Source: Amycolatopsis sp. 195334CR
Lineage (GTDB): Bacteria; Actinomycetota; Actinomycetes; Mycobacteriales; Pseudonocardiaceae
Reading direction: 5' to 3'
Assembly: GCF_017309385.1 (NCBI RefSeq)
Contig: NZ_JAFJMJ010000001.1
Coordinates: forward strand, 4,766,411 to 4,830,410
Length of the DNA stretch: 64,000 nt
This document shows positions 19,720 to 27,931 of the stretch, one piece after another. Numbering within the stretch: the first letter of the stretch is position 1; every line of letters starts with the position of its first letter. The notes under the pieces were generated by a model that searched no databases, was not told the DNA's origin, and saw only the letters and a list, made by a program, of their open reading frames with translations. The translations under genes and the position numbers were made by a program.

Positions 19720-19770
19720 ACCTATGTGTGCTGGCCGTAATACAACGTATTACGTTGAGAACACATAGGT
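19720..19770. promoter_or_regulatory. Nested palindrome in the CoA transferase/GntR control region
   Basis: Outer arms ACCTATGTGT and ACACATAGGT and inner arms CGTAATAC and GTATTACG are concentric on base 19745. It lies between divergent genes, 75-125 bases from each start, so operator function for the GntR protein is plausible. The 19-base inner element recurs at 33130-33148. Confidence 0.65.
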
Positions 19771-19848
19771 GGAAACGAGGGCCGACGCGGCGTTCGCGCC
19801 GCCCGGTAGCGTGGTCGCCACCGCGGGTATCGAGAGGGGTTTCGGGGC

Positions 19849-20499
19849 ATGGCTGGACCACCGCAGAGCAAGGCGGACTACGTCTACACCTCGCTGCTCG
19901 ACGACCTGCGCAACGCCCGCATCTCCGGCGGCACCCCGCTGCGCGCCACCGAGATCGCCCAGCGGCTCGGGGTGTCCATCACGCCGGTGCGGGAAGCGCT
20001 GCGGCGCCTGGAGAACGACCGGCTCATCCGGTACGAGCAGCACCACGGCGCCACGGTGATCGACCTGTCCGCCGACGCGCTGGTCGAGTACTACAACGTG
20101 CGGGCCGTGGTCGAGGGGCTCGGCGCCCGGCTCGCCGCCGCGCGGATCACCGACGAGCAGCTCGCGCGGCTGCGGGCGATCCACGACCGGATGGTCGCCG
20201 ACGAGGGGGCGGGCCGGTACGAACTGCTCGGTGAGCAGAGCCGCGAGTTCCACCTGGCCATCGCGGACATCGGCGGCCCCGCCTTCCTCGGCGCGCACGC
20301 CAGGGCCGTGCGCAACAACTTCCCGGTGCCCGCGCACGCCTCCCTCTGGCTGGACCCGGACCAGGCGCGCAACCACCTGACCGTGCACGAACAACTGCTC
20401 AAGGCGCTGAAGGCGGGCGACGGCACCACCGCCGAACGGATCATGATCGACCACGTCCAGTTCAGCGGGAAGTACCGGCTCGACCGCCCCGGCGGCTAG
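19849..20499 (+). CDS. GntR-family regulator, FCD (FadR-like) subfamily
   Basis: The protein has 216 residues. The winged helix includes ATEIAQRLGVSITPVREALRRLE. The all-helical FCD ligand domain carries the metal-binding Asp/His pattern, including EFHLAIADIGG and HLTVHEQLLKAL. These proteins bind organic acids and repress adjacent catabolic operons. It faces the CoA transferase/CitE/permease operon, so the imported acid or its CoA ester is the likely effector. Confidence 0.92.
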   Translation: MAGPPQSKADYVYTSLLDDLRNARISGGTPLRATEIAQRLGVSITPVREALRRLENDRLIRYEQHHGATVIDLSADALVEYYNVRAVVEGLGARLAAARITDEQLARLRAIHDRMVADEGAGRYELLGEQSREFHLAIADIGGPAFLGAHARAVRNNFPVPAHASLWLDPDQARNHLTVHEQLLKALKAGDGTTAERIMIDHVQFSGKYRLDRPGG

Positions 20500-20512
20500 C
20501 ACCGGACACCGC

Positions 20513-21118
20513 CTAAGCGTCCCGGAGCAGCTGCTCGAAACTGGGCACCGAGCTGAACTCGTCGGCGGGTTTGCGCGGCTGGGCGCCGAGCACCTTCCTG
20601 GCCAGTTCCGCGCCGGCGCGGTCGATCCGTTCGCGCAGGGCGCCGTCGTCGGCCCAGTCGTCGGTGGCGGCGAACACCGAGGTGGTCACCACGTCCGCGT
20701 GCAGGTAGGTGAACAGCGGGCGCAGGTTGTACTCCAGTGCCAGCGAATGCCGCGGCGTGCCGCCGGTGGCGCCGAGCAGCACCGGCAGCCCGGTCAGCGC
20801 CCTGTTGTCCAGGATGTCCACAAAGGACTTGAACAACCCGGAGTACGAGGTGGTGAAGACCGGGCTGACCGCGATCAGCCCGCTCGCCCCGGTGACCTTC
20901 TCGAGCACCTCGGGCAGGCCACCGGCCGGGAAGCCGGTCAGCATCATGTTCACCACGTCGTGCGCGATGTCGCGCAGTTCCACGGTTTCCACGGTCACCT
21001 CGGCGCCTTCGGCTTCGAGCGCGGCGGCGGTGGCCGCGCCCAGCCGGTCGGCGAGCAACCGGGTGGACGACGGCTGCCGCAGGCCCGCCGAGATGGTGAC
21101 GATCTTGACCTCGTTCAT
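20513..21118 (-). CDS. NADPH-dependent FMN reductase (CE1759 type)
   Basis: The protein has 201 residues of flavodoxin-like fold: TISAGLRQPSSTRLLADRLG binds FMN phosphate, and SPVFTTSYSGLFKSFVDILD forms the dimer/flavin region. It follows the LLM gene by 12 bases. The pair matches a recurrent two-component set in which this protein supplies reduced FMN to the monooxygenase. A GTG four codons upstream is an alternative start. Confidence 0.9.
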   Translation of the reverse strand: MNEVKIVTISAGLRQPSSTRLLADRLGAATAAALEAEGAEVTVETVELRDIAHDVVNMMLTGFPAGGLPEVLEKVTGASGLIAVSPVFTTSYSGLFKSFVDILDNRALTGLPVLLGATGGTPRHSLALEYNLRPLFTYLHADVVTTSVFAATDDWADDGALRERIDRAGAELARKVLGAQPRKPADEFSSVPSFEQLLRDA

Positions 21119-21130
21119 CGCGTTCTCCAC

Positions 21131-22237
21131 TCAGACGAGTTCGGACTGCTGGGCCTGCTCGGACTGCTGGGCGGCGACGCGGTCGGCGTGGCTCGGCGGG
21201 TTCGACGGCACGTGCTCCGGCCGCTTCGCCTCCATCTCCTTGCGCAGCACCGGGACGACCTCCTCGGCGAGCAGGTCGATCTGCTCCAGCACGGTCTTCA
21301 GCGGCAGCCCGGCGTGGTCGACCAGGAACAGCTGGCGCTGGTAGTCGCCGACCCCCTCGCGCATGCCCGCGTACCGCTCGATCACCTGCTGCGGGCTGCC
21401 CACGGTCAGCGGGGTGCTCGCGGTGAAGTCCTCCATCGACGGCCCGTGCCCGTAGACCGGCGCGTTGTCGAAGTACGGGCGGAACTCGGTCCACGCGTCC
21501 TGCGAGTTCTTCCGGATGAACGCCTGGCCGCCGAGGCCGACGATGGCCTGGTCGGCCTTGCCGTGGCCGTAGTGCTCGAAGCGCTGGCGGTAGAAGTTGA
21601 CCATCTGGGCGGTGTGGGACATCGGCCAGAAGATGTTGTTGTGGAAGAAGCCGTCGCCGTAGTACGCGGCCTGCTCGGCGATCTCCGGGCTGCGGATCGA
21701 GCCGTGCCAGACGAACGGCGGCACGCCGTCGAGCGGGCGCGGGGTCGAGGTGAAGCCCTGCAGCGGGGTGCGGAACTTGCCCTCCCAGTCGACCACGTCC
21801 TCCTCCCACAGCCGCCGCAGCAGCGCGTAGTTCTCGATGGCCAGCGGGATGCCCTGGCGGATGTCCTGGCCGAACCACGGGTAGACCGGGCCGGTGTTGC
21901 CGCGGCCGAGCATCAGGTCCATCCGGCCGTCCGAGATGACCTGGAGCATGGCGTAGTCCTCGGCGATCTTCACCGGGTCGTTCGTGGTGATCAGCGTGGT
22001 CGAGGTGGACAGCGTGATGTGCTCGGTCACCCCGGCCAGGTAGCCGAGCAGCGTGGTCGGGGAGGAGGCCACGAACGGCGGGTTGTGGTGCTCGCCGGTG
22101 GCGAAGACGTCCAGTCCGGCCTGGTCGGCGTGCTGGGCGATCTTCAGCATCGACCGCACGCGCTGGGTGTCGTCGGGGGTCTCGCCGGTGGTGGGGTCCG
22201 TGGTGACGTCGCTCACGGTGAAGATGCCGAACTGCAT
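21131..22237 (-). CDS. LLM-class flavin-dependent monooxygenase (CE1758 type)
   Basis: The protein has 368 residues of luciferase-like TIM barrel: QFGIFTVSDV at the start, FATGEHHNPPFVASSP, then GRMDLMLGRGNTGPVYPWFG. The C-terminus ends in a Gln/Ser-rich tail. It oxidises an unknown substrate using FMNH2 from the reductase encoded next. Actinobacterial relatives are usually annotated as alkanal- or nitrilotriacetate-monooxygenase-like. A 12-base inverted repeat lies 48 bases upstream. Confidence 0.9.
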   Translation of the reverse strand: MQFGIFTVSDVTTDPTTGETPDDTQRVRSMLKIAQHADQAGLDVFATGEHHNPPFVASSPTTLLGYLAGVTEHITLSTSTTLITTNDPVKIAEDYAMLQVISDGRMDLMLGRGNTGPVYPWFGQDIRQGIPLAIENYALLRRLWEEDVVDWEGKFRTPLQGFTSTPRPLDGVPPFVWHGSIRSPEIAEQAAYYGDGFFHNNIFWPMSHTAQMVNFYRQRFEHYGHGKADQAIVGLGGQAFIRKNSQDAWTEFRPYFDNAPVYGHGPSMEDFTASTPLTVGSPQQVIERYAGMREGVGDYQRQLFLVDHAGLPLKTVLEQIDLLAEEVVPVLRKEMEAKRPEHVPSNPPSHADRVAAQQSEQAQQSELV

Positions 22238-22284
22238 GGGGAGCCTCCTGTGGTCCTCCGGCGCCCGGGGTGGCGCTACCGGGT

Positions 22285-22323
22285 AAACGTCTCGCGCGAA
22301 AGAATATTTCCCGCGAGACGTTT
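22285..22323. repeat. Inverted repeat between MetE-like and LLM genes
   Basis: Perfect 12-base arms AAACGTCTCGCG and CGCGAGACGTTT enclose a 15-base A/T-rich loop. It follows the MetE-like stop by five bases and precedes the LLM start by 48. It could be the end of one operon or the operator of the next. No T run follows. Confidence 0.6.
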
Positions 22324-22327
22324 CGGC

Positions 22328-23293
22328 TCACCCGAGGGGGTCGAAATGCAGGGCGAGCAGGCGGGGCACGTCCTCGCGCTCGGCCCTGGCCATCCCGCAT
22401 TCGGTGCAGATGCCCCAGTCCCGCCGGACGTGGCGCCGGATCAGGGCCGCCTGCTCGGCCGCGTGGACCGGCTGGTCGGGGTGGTACGGGACCAGGGAGA
22501 AGTAGAGCTCCGCGGTCGTGTCGAGGTCGGCGAGCGGGGCGAAGAACTCCTCGGCGTGCTGGTACTGGGGCACGGTGAAGGAGACCCAGGCGGCGCGGGG
22601 CAGGGCGTTGGCCAGCTCGACCTGGGTGCGCAGCGAGCGCGGCTCGACCATGTGGCGGTGCTCGAAGTCGCCGTAGCAGAGGTGGACGCCGGCGGGCACG
22701 GCCGCGGGAACGTGGTCGAGCAGAGCAGCGAGCTTGCCGGTCAGGTCGTCGGCTCGGCCGGGGTCGAGGTCGATGGTCACCGTCTCGACGGCGGCGTCCC
22801 ACTGCACGGCGAGGTCTTCGGGCGGGATCTGGGCCAGCAGGTGGTCGAGGTCGGCGAGCAGGGCGGTCGCGTAGGAGGGGATGAGGCGGTCGCGGTCGTC
22901 GGGGTGGAAGAGGTTGCCGACGGCCAGCGGGGTCGGGTACTGCACCTGGAACCGGGTGCCGGGGCGGATCACGCCCTCGTCCCGGAGTCGGGTGAAGGTC
23001 TTATAAGACTTCGTGTACTCGCGGGCGTAGCCGAGGTCGGGCCAGGGCAGCGTCGCGGGGTCGGTGCCGGGGGCGAGGCGGACGGTGGGGCCGCCGCTGT
23101 AGTCGTTGGCCGGGGTGTGGTCGTCGAAGACGAGGCCGGGGGTGGCTCGGACGAGCGGCAGCTGGAAGCCGATCCATTGGGCGCGCTGGCCGGTTTCGCC
23201 GTCGGGGAGGCGCTTCGCGCGGTGCGGGGCGAGTGCGCGCAGCACGCTTTCGGTGTCGGGCAGGTTGACGCCGCCGTTGAAGTGGACCTGCAT
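22328..23293 (-). CDS. MetE-like TIM-barrel protein of unknown function
   Basis: The protein has 321 residues. It resembles the uroporphyrinogen decarboxylase/cobalamin-independent methionine synthase superfamily: HFNGGVNLPDTESVLRALAP, KRLPDGETGQRAQWIGFQ, and a C-terminal WGICTECGMAR that may hold a metal through its cysteines. Intact MetE is over 700 residues, so this is a stand-alone half. It starts 16 bases after the MFS pump stop and is presumably co-transcribed with it. The function is not known. Confidence 0.72.
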   Translation of the reverse strand: MQVHFNGGVNLPDTESVLRALAPHRAKRLPDGETGQRAQWIGFQLPLVRATPGLVFDDHTPANDYSGGPTVRLAPGTDPATLPWPDLGYAREYTKSYKTFTRLRDEGVIRPGTRFQVQYPTPLAVGNLFHPDDRDRLIPSYATALLADLDHLLAQIPPEDLAVQWDAAVETVTIDLDPGRADDLTGKLAALLDHVPAAVPAGVHLCYGDFEHRHMVEPRSLRTQVELANALPRAAWVSFTVPQYQHAEEFFAPLADLDTTAELYFSLVPYHPDQPVHAAEQAALIRRHVRRDWGICTECGMARAEREDVPRLLALHFDPLG

Positions 23294-23309
23294 GGGGCTC
23301 TCCTCGGGG

Positions 23310-24710
23310 TCAGGCATTCGTCTTGGTGCGCAGGGAAGTGGTGGTGAGCAGGGCGATGGCGAGCAGGGCGGCGCAGAGGTAGGCGGCGAAGGCGAGCGCG
23401 TCGGTCATCGCCTGGCCGCCGGTGAGCGAACCGGAGGCGCTGAAGAACACCGTGGTGATCACCGCGATGCCCAGTGCGGAACCGAGTTCGCGGGTGACGC
23501 TCTGGATGCCCGAACTCTGGCCGGCGCGTTCGGGCGGGATCTCGGCGAGCACCACGTTGGTCACCTGCGCGGTGGCGAACCCGACGCCGACGCCGTAACC
23601 GAGCAGCGCGAGCACGATCGGCCACCAGCTCGTCTCGGGGCTGGCCAGCAGGCCGAGTGCGGCGAGACCGCCGATTTCCAGCGCCAGGCCGAGGCGGACC
23701 TGGGTGAGCGGGGACGACTTCATCGAGAAGCTGGCGCCGCTGGCCGCGAAGCTGCCCAGCGCCAGCGCGGCCAGTGCCCAGGCCGCTTCGAGCGGGGTGT
23801 AGCCGAGGGTGAGCTGGAGCCACAGCGGCAGGACCGCGAGCAGGCCGAACTCGCCGATGCCGACGAGCAGGGTGATCGCGTTGCCGTTGCGGAAGGACGG
23901 GATGGTGAACAAGCGGACGTCCAGCAGGGCGGCGTCGCCGAGCTTGGCCTGGCCGCGGAGGAACACGGTCAGCAGCAGGGCCGCCAGCACGAGGGCGACC
24001 AGCGCCGGGGACGGGCCGGCGGACCAGAGCCACGGTTCGGTGATCAGCAGCCAGCCGTGGCTGCGGCCCTCGATCAGCGCGAACGCGATGAGGCCGAGCC
24101 CGGCAGCTGACAACACCGCGCCGGTGAAGCCGATCCGGCCGCTTCGCCGGGGCGTCGCGGGCAGGTAGGCGAATGCCACGAGGGCGATCAGGGCGGCGAG
24201 CGGCAGGTTGATGCCGAACGCCCAGCGCCACGAGAACCCGGCCAGCCAGCCGCCGAGCAGCGGGCCGAGCGCGGCCGCCGCGCCGATCGTCGAACCCCAG
24301 ACGGCAAACGCTTTCGCCCGGTCCGGGCCGGGGAACGCGGTGTTCACCAGCGACAGCGAGGCGGGCAGGATCAGCGCGCCGCCGACGCCCTGCAGGAAGC
24401 GGGCGGCGATGACCAGTTCGCCGGTCGGCGCGAGCGCGACGGCGAGGCTGGTCGCGGCGAACACCGCCAGCCCGAAACCGAACACGCGGCGGGCGCCGTG
24501 CAGGTCGGCGAGGCGGCCGGTGAGCAGGAGCAGGGCGGCGAAGACGATGGCGTAGGACTCCTGGACCCACTGCGCCTGCGCCGAGGAGAGCGCCAGGTCC
24601 TCGATGACCGGCGCCAGGATGACGTTGACGATCGTGAGGTCGACCACGATCAGGGCGACGCCGAGGGAGACGGCGACGAGTCCGAGCCAGCGGTGCGCGG
24701 GACGGTGCAC
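23310..24710 (-). CDS. MFS drug transporter, DHA2 (14-helix) type
   Basis: The protein has 466 residues from a GTG at 24710 with a GGAGG 10 bases upstream. The first helix has VVDLTIVNVILAPV, followed by WVQESYAIVFAALLLLTGRLADLHGARRVF, motif A of proton-coupled exporters (split here). About 14 helices are predictable, as in EmrB/QacA. A divergent MarR gene and a perfect palindrome sit at its start, so it is likely derepressed by the exported drug. In-frame ATGs 11-12 codons upstream would place the start within the operator. Confidence 0.9.
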   Translation of the reverse strand: MHRPAHRWLGLVAVSLGVALIVVDLTIVNVILAPVIEDLALSSAQAQWVQESYAIVFAALLLLTGRLADLHGARRVFGFGLAVFAATSLAVALAPTGELVIAARFLQGVGGALILPASLSLVNTAFPGPDRAKAFAVWGSTIGAAAALGPLLGGWLAGFSWRWAFGINLPLAALIALVAFAYLPATPRRSGRIGFTGAVLSAAGLGLIAFALIEGRSHGWLLITEPWLWSAGPSPALVALVLAALLLTVFLRGQAKLGDAALLDVRLFTIPSFRNGNAITLLVGIGEFGLLAVLPLWLQLTLGYTPLEAAWALAALALGSFAASGASFSMKSSPLTQVRLGLALEIGGLAALGLLASPETSWWPIVLALLGYGVGVGFATAQVTNVVLAEIPPERAGQSSGIQSVTRELGSALGIAVITTVFFSASGSLTGGQAMTDALAFAAYLCAALLAIALLTTTSLRTKTNA

Positions 24711-24735
24711 TATGCTGAAACCTCCATGGTGAAGT

Positions 24736-24752
24736 AACTTCATCATGAAGTT
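24736..24752. promoter_or_regulatory. MarR operator between pump and regulator
   Basis: AACTTCAT and ATGAAGTT flank one base in a perfect 17-base palindrome. A second overlapping dyad, TGAAGT and ACTTCA around one base, lies at 24730-24742. Both sit between divergent starts. Confidence 0.75.
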
Positions 24753-24804
24753 AGTTTGGCGGACGGTAGGTTGTCAATCTGGGTCGCGGCGACGGGGAGA
24801 GGTC

Positions 24805-25284
24805 ATGAAGAAGGTCGGTTCCAGCGGGGAGTCCCCGGTGGATCGGGTGCTGGACGGGTTGCGGGGTTTCGGCGCGCACTACACCGAGTTCACCCGGGGG
24901 TTCGCCGCCCACCTGGGCCTGCACGCCACCGACGCGGCGGCGCTGGTGGAGATCCTCTACGCCGAGGACCACGGGGAGCCGCTGTCACCGGCGCGGTTGA
25001 GCGAGCGGATCTCGCTGACTTCCGGTGCCACCACGGCGTTGCTGCACCGGTTGGAGCGCGCGGGGCACATCGTCCGGACGCGCGAGCACAGCGACCGGCG
25101 GATCGTCACGCTGCGGAGCAGCCCGGAGATCCAGGGGCCGGGGCGGGAGTACTTCGGCCCGCTGGCGGAGCACCTCGGCGCGATGCTGGCGAAGTACCCG
25201 GCCGCGGAAATCGCCCGCTTCGAAGCCTTCCTGGCCGATCTGCAGTCCACTATGGACACGGTGCTGGCCGAACAGCAGCACTGA
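24805..25284 (+). CDS. MarR-family regulator
   Basis: The protein has 159 residues from the ATG at 24805, preceded by GGGGAGAGG. The winged helix has RLSERISLTSGATTALLHRLERAGHIV and the wing REHSDRRIVTLR (split here). It is divergent from the MFS pump with a shared palindrome, the classic arrangement of a drug-sensing repressor and its exporter. The gene's last codons contain GTCCACTATGGAC, one of the recurring palindromes. Confidence 0.9.
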   Translation: MKKVGSSGESPVDRVLDGLRGFGAHYTEFTRGFAAHLGLHATDAAALVEILYAEDHGEPLSPARLSERISLTSGATTALLHRLERAGHIVRTREHSDRRIVTLRSSPEIQGPGREYFGPLAEHLGAMLAKYPAAEIARFEAFLADLQSTMDTVLAEQQH

Positions 25285-25299
25285 GACGGACTTCCTGCC

Positions 25300-25505
25300 G
25301 CGCGGGCCCTACCGCTCGGGCTCTGCTGCCGCTCGGGCCCTACCGCGCAGGCCCTGCCCCGCGCAGGCCCTGCCCCGCCCAGGGCAAGGCCCTGCCCCGG
25401 GGCGGGCCTTGCCCTGGGCGGGCCTTGCCCCGGGGCGGGCCTTGCCCCGGGTGGGTCCTGCCCCGGGGCGGGCCTTGCCCCGGGCGGGCCCTGCCCGGGC
25501 GAGGT
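25300..25505. repeat. Low-complexity tandem GC repeats
   Basis: After the MarR stop comes about 200 bases of imperfect 17-18-base units of the type GGGCGGGCCTTGCCCCGG. At least six are in a row at 25390-25495, with shorter GGGCCCTACCGC-like units before them. The 359-base gap shows no credible gene. Its short open frames encode only Gly-Pro-Arg repeats. Confidence 0.75.
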
Positions 25506-25508
25506 GCG

Positions 25509-25555
25509 GTGAATGTGGCTTTCACAGCGGAATCCGCTGTGAAAGCCACATTCAC
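25509..25555. repeat. Perfect 47-base palindrome with AAAGCCACATTC motif
   Basis: Two 23-base arms, beginning GTGAATGTGGCTTTCACA, flank a single central A with no mismatch. It shares GAAAGCCACATTC with the element at 12774-12826. It lies between convergent genes, so it can act as a terminator, but it looks like a dispersed repeat. Confidence 0.85.
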
Positions 25556-25586
25556 GGCACTCGCTGACGGCGGCGGCCTGGCACGA

Positions 25587-25621
25587 AGGGGGCTTTCGGA
25601 GCGTCTCGAAAAGCCGCCGTC
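25587..25621. repeat. Degenerate copy of the palindromic repeat
   Basis: GGGGGCTTTCGGAG and CGTCTCGAAAAGCC partly pair. They resemble the inner part of the 12774-12826 element (CTTTCGAGACG/CGTCTCGAAAG). It adjoins the perfect palindrome. Confidence 0.45.
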
Positions 25622-25643
25622 GGGACGTTCGCCGGGGCTGGGG

Positions 25644-26345
25644 TCAGAGGGATTCGGCGGCGGCGGTGGCTACCTTGAGCACGTCGGATTCGCAGGTGGA
25701 GGTGCTGATCGAGGCATCGGCGTCGGCGTAGTAGGTGGCGCCGATGTAGGCGTTGCCGATCAGCACGTGCACCGAGCATTCGTCGGTGTTGAAGGAGGTG
25801 CGCGTGGCCTTGTCCGCCCCGGGCACGTCGGCCGAGCCGCCGGGGGTGCCCTGTCCGGCCATGGTGTCGTAGTAGCGGCTCGCCGCCGCCGCGCCGGCGC
25901 CGCTCTTGCCCGGCAGCGAGGTCGACAGGTGGATCGACAGCTCCACCCGGATCGGGCTCTCGCCGGAGTCCCACAGGCACGAGTGCCCGTTCATGGTCAC
26001 GTCCGGATCGGAGGTGCCCAGGTCCTTGGTCTCGTCGCTCATCTTCTCCGGCAGGCCGCTGACCCGGCTCTCCACGTCGGTACACCCGGGCACCTTGGTG
26101 AACCGGTCCGGCGGGCCGGCCGCGCTGCTCGGCGCGGAGATCGGCGCCGAGCGCGACGAGGAACTGTTGCTGTCGATCAAAAAGTACGCCCCCACGCCCA
26201 GCCCGCCCAGCAGCAGCACACCCACCAGGCACAGCGTGACGATCAGCCCGGTGTTCGACTTCTTCGGCGGCGGATACCCCGGATATCCCGGATAACCCTG
26301 CGGATGCCCCTGATATCCCTGCGGCGGCGGGTAGCCCGGCTGCAT
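25644..26345 (-). CDS. Membrane-anchored DUF3558-like protein, paralogue of 5456-6280
   Basis: The protein has 233 residues from the ATG at 26345. A short Gly-Tyr-Pro-Gln-rich cytoplasmic tail ends in GYPPPKKS, followed by one membrane helix (GLIVTLCLVGVLLLGGLGVG). A Ser-rich linker follows, then an outer domain with GHSCLWDSGE and several cysteines. The architecture and C-x-W motif match the protein at 5456-6280, although the tail is shorter. The function is unknown. Confidence 0.75.
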   Translation of the reverse strand: MQPGYPPPQGYQGHPQGYPGYPGYPPPKKSNTGLIVTLCLVGVLLLGGLGVGAYFLIDSNSSSSRSAPISAPSSAAGPPDRFTKVPGCTDVESRVSGLPEKMSDETKDLGTSDPDVTMNGHSCLWDSGESPIRVELSIHLSTSLPGKSGAGAAAASRYYDTMAGQGTPGGSADVPGADKATRTSFNTDECSVHVLIGNAYIGATYYADADASISTSTCESDVLKVATAAAESL

Positions 26346-26428
26346 GTTTCGTCCCCCCAACTGACGCGCTGGCGCCCGTCAGTAGACCACACAGCCCGCG
26401 GCCACCCGCCGTCCGGAGTGGACTTCAT

Positions 26429-27931
26429 TCACACCTGAAAGCGGACAATTCCCTCGGCTGCCAGGTAGACGGCCCCGTCCGGGCCGACCGCCAATCCGGC
26501 GAACGGGATCGGCGCGCCCGGCATGCCGTCGGCGAACAGGGCCCGTGGCTCCGCCGGTGGTGGCGCGACCGCCAGGTCCGTGGCCTCGATCCGCGACTCG
26601 CCCGTGCTCAGCGAAATCGCCCGCAGCCGGCCGTGCGTGGTTTCCACCGTGAACACCTCGTCGCCGCGCACGGCCAGGCCCTGCGGTGCGCCGAGTTCCG
26701 TGGCGATCGGCACCGCGTCACCGTCCTCGATGCGGAACACGCCCCCGCGGTGGTCGTCACTGAAGTACACGCGGTCCGACGGGTCCAGCGCCACGTCCAC
26801 CGGGTGGTCGAGGCCCTCGGCGAGCACACTCACCTCGTCCGCCGAGTCGATCGCCACCACGCGGCCCGCGTCCGCTTCGGCGACCACCAGCGCGCCATCG
26901 GCCCGCACCGCGATGCCCATCGGGCGCGCCAGCCCGTTCGCCCGCAACCGCGACTCGCCGGTGGCCGGGTCGTACGTGCTCACCTGCCCGTACTGCGAGG
27001 TCAGGTGCAGCAGCTCACCGTCGGCGACCACGCCGTGGGTGAAGATCAGCAGCTCGTCGGTGCGCACGCCGCCCGACGGATCCGGGCTCGCCAGCCGGTA
27101 GTGGTCGCCGGCGTGGACGCGGCCGCCCAGGTCGACGGTCACCCCGTACGGCCCGCCGAACCCCGGTTCGACCACCTGCCGGATCCGGCCGTCCGGATGC
27201 AGCTCGGCCAGGCCACCACTGGCGTAGCTGGAGACGAACATCCGGTTCTCCGCGTCGAAGGCGGCGTTGTCCAGCCCCACCACCCCGCTGGTCAGCAGCG
27301 AACGGTCACCGCTGCCGTCGATCCGGGTGACGATGCCCGCCGCGCCACGGGACAGCACGTGCAGCACGCCACCGCGGTCGAACCGCACGGCCACCGGCTC
27401 GTGCACCTCCTCGGCGACCAGTTCCGGCGCACCGCCGTCGAGCGGCACGCGGAACACCTGCCCGGTGAGCATGTGCGGGTAGTAGAGGCAGCCGTCCGGG
27501 CCGAGCTGCATCGCGTTGCCCATGGCCAGCCCGTCGGCCAGCACGCGCACCGTGCCGCCGGTCAGCTCCACCACCCGGCCGCCCGGGCGCATCTCGTTCA
27601 CGAACAGCCGGTCGCCGACGCAGGTGATCCCGTTGGGCAGCCGCAGTTCCTCGGTGACCAGCTGGAACTCGCCGCCGGGATCGCGCCGCCACACCCGCCC
27701 GGGCACCAGATCGGTGATGTACATCGAGCCGTCGGCACCGAAGGCGAGGTCATCCGGCGACTGCACCGGACCGCCCTCGGGCACCACGATCTCGACGTCA
27801 CCGGAACCGAGGTCCACCGCGCTGATCCGCCCGGCGAGGAACTGCGCCACGTACAGGCGGCCGTCCGGGCCGAACGCGACGCCGTTCGAACCGGGCAGCG
27901 GGTTCGGCCGGGTCAGCCGGGTGCCGCTCAT
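26429..27931 (-). CDS. SMP-30/NHL-type beta-propeller protein, possible lactonase
   Basis: The protein has 500 residues, with an ATG overlapping the BVMO stop (ATGA). About ten repeats of the type GVAFGPDGRLYVA and DLAFGADGSMYITD run through the whole chain, enough for one large or two small propellers. SMP-30/gluconolactonase relatives bind a metal at the centre and open lactones, but members of this length are poorly characterised. As the last gene of a P450/BVMO operon, it could hydrolyse the lactone made by the BVMO. That step is inferred from context only. No signal peptide is present. Confidence 0.8.
   Translation of the reverse strand: MSGTRLTRPNPLPGSNGVAFGPDGRLYVAQFLAGRISAVDLGSGDVEIVVPEGGPVQSPDDLAFGADGSMYITDLVPGRVWRRDPGGEFQLVTEELRLPNGITCVGDRLFVNEMRPGGRVVELTGGTVRVLADGLAMGNAMQLGPDGCLYYPHMLTGQVFRVPLDGGAPELVAEEVHEPVAVRFDRGGVLHVLSRGAAGIVTRIDGSGDRSLLTSGVVGLDNAAFDAENRMFVSSYASGGLAELHPDGRIRQVVEPGFGGPYGVTVDLGGRVHAGDHYRLASPDPSGGVRTDELLIFTHGVVADGELLHLTSQYGQVSTYDPATGESRLRANGLARPMGIAVRADGALVVAEADAGRVVAIDSADEVSVLAEGLDHPVDVALDPSDRVYFSDDHRGGVFRIEDGDAVPIATELGAPQGLAVRGDEVFTVETTHGRLRAISLSTGESRIEATDLAVAPPPAEPRALFADGMPGAPIPFAGLAVGPDGAVYLAAEGIVRFQV

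Noticed and set aside
22998..23009. GTCTTATAAGAC perfect palindrome
   Set aside because: It lies inside the MetE-like coding sequence, encoding Lys-Ser-Tyr-Lys, and similar sequence near 19650 is only partial. The evidence is not enough to call a regulatory site.
25340..25555. Short open frames in the repeat-rich gap
   Set aside because: They only translate the GC repeats and the palindrome into Gly-Pro-Arg and KATFTA-like strings. They have no ribosome site or family.
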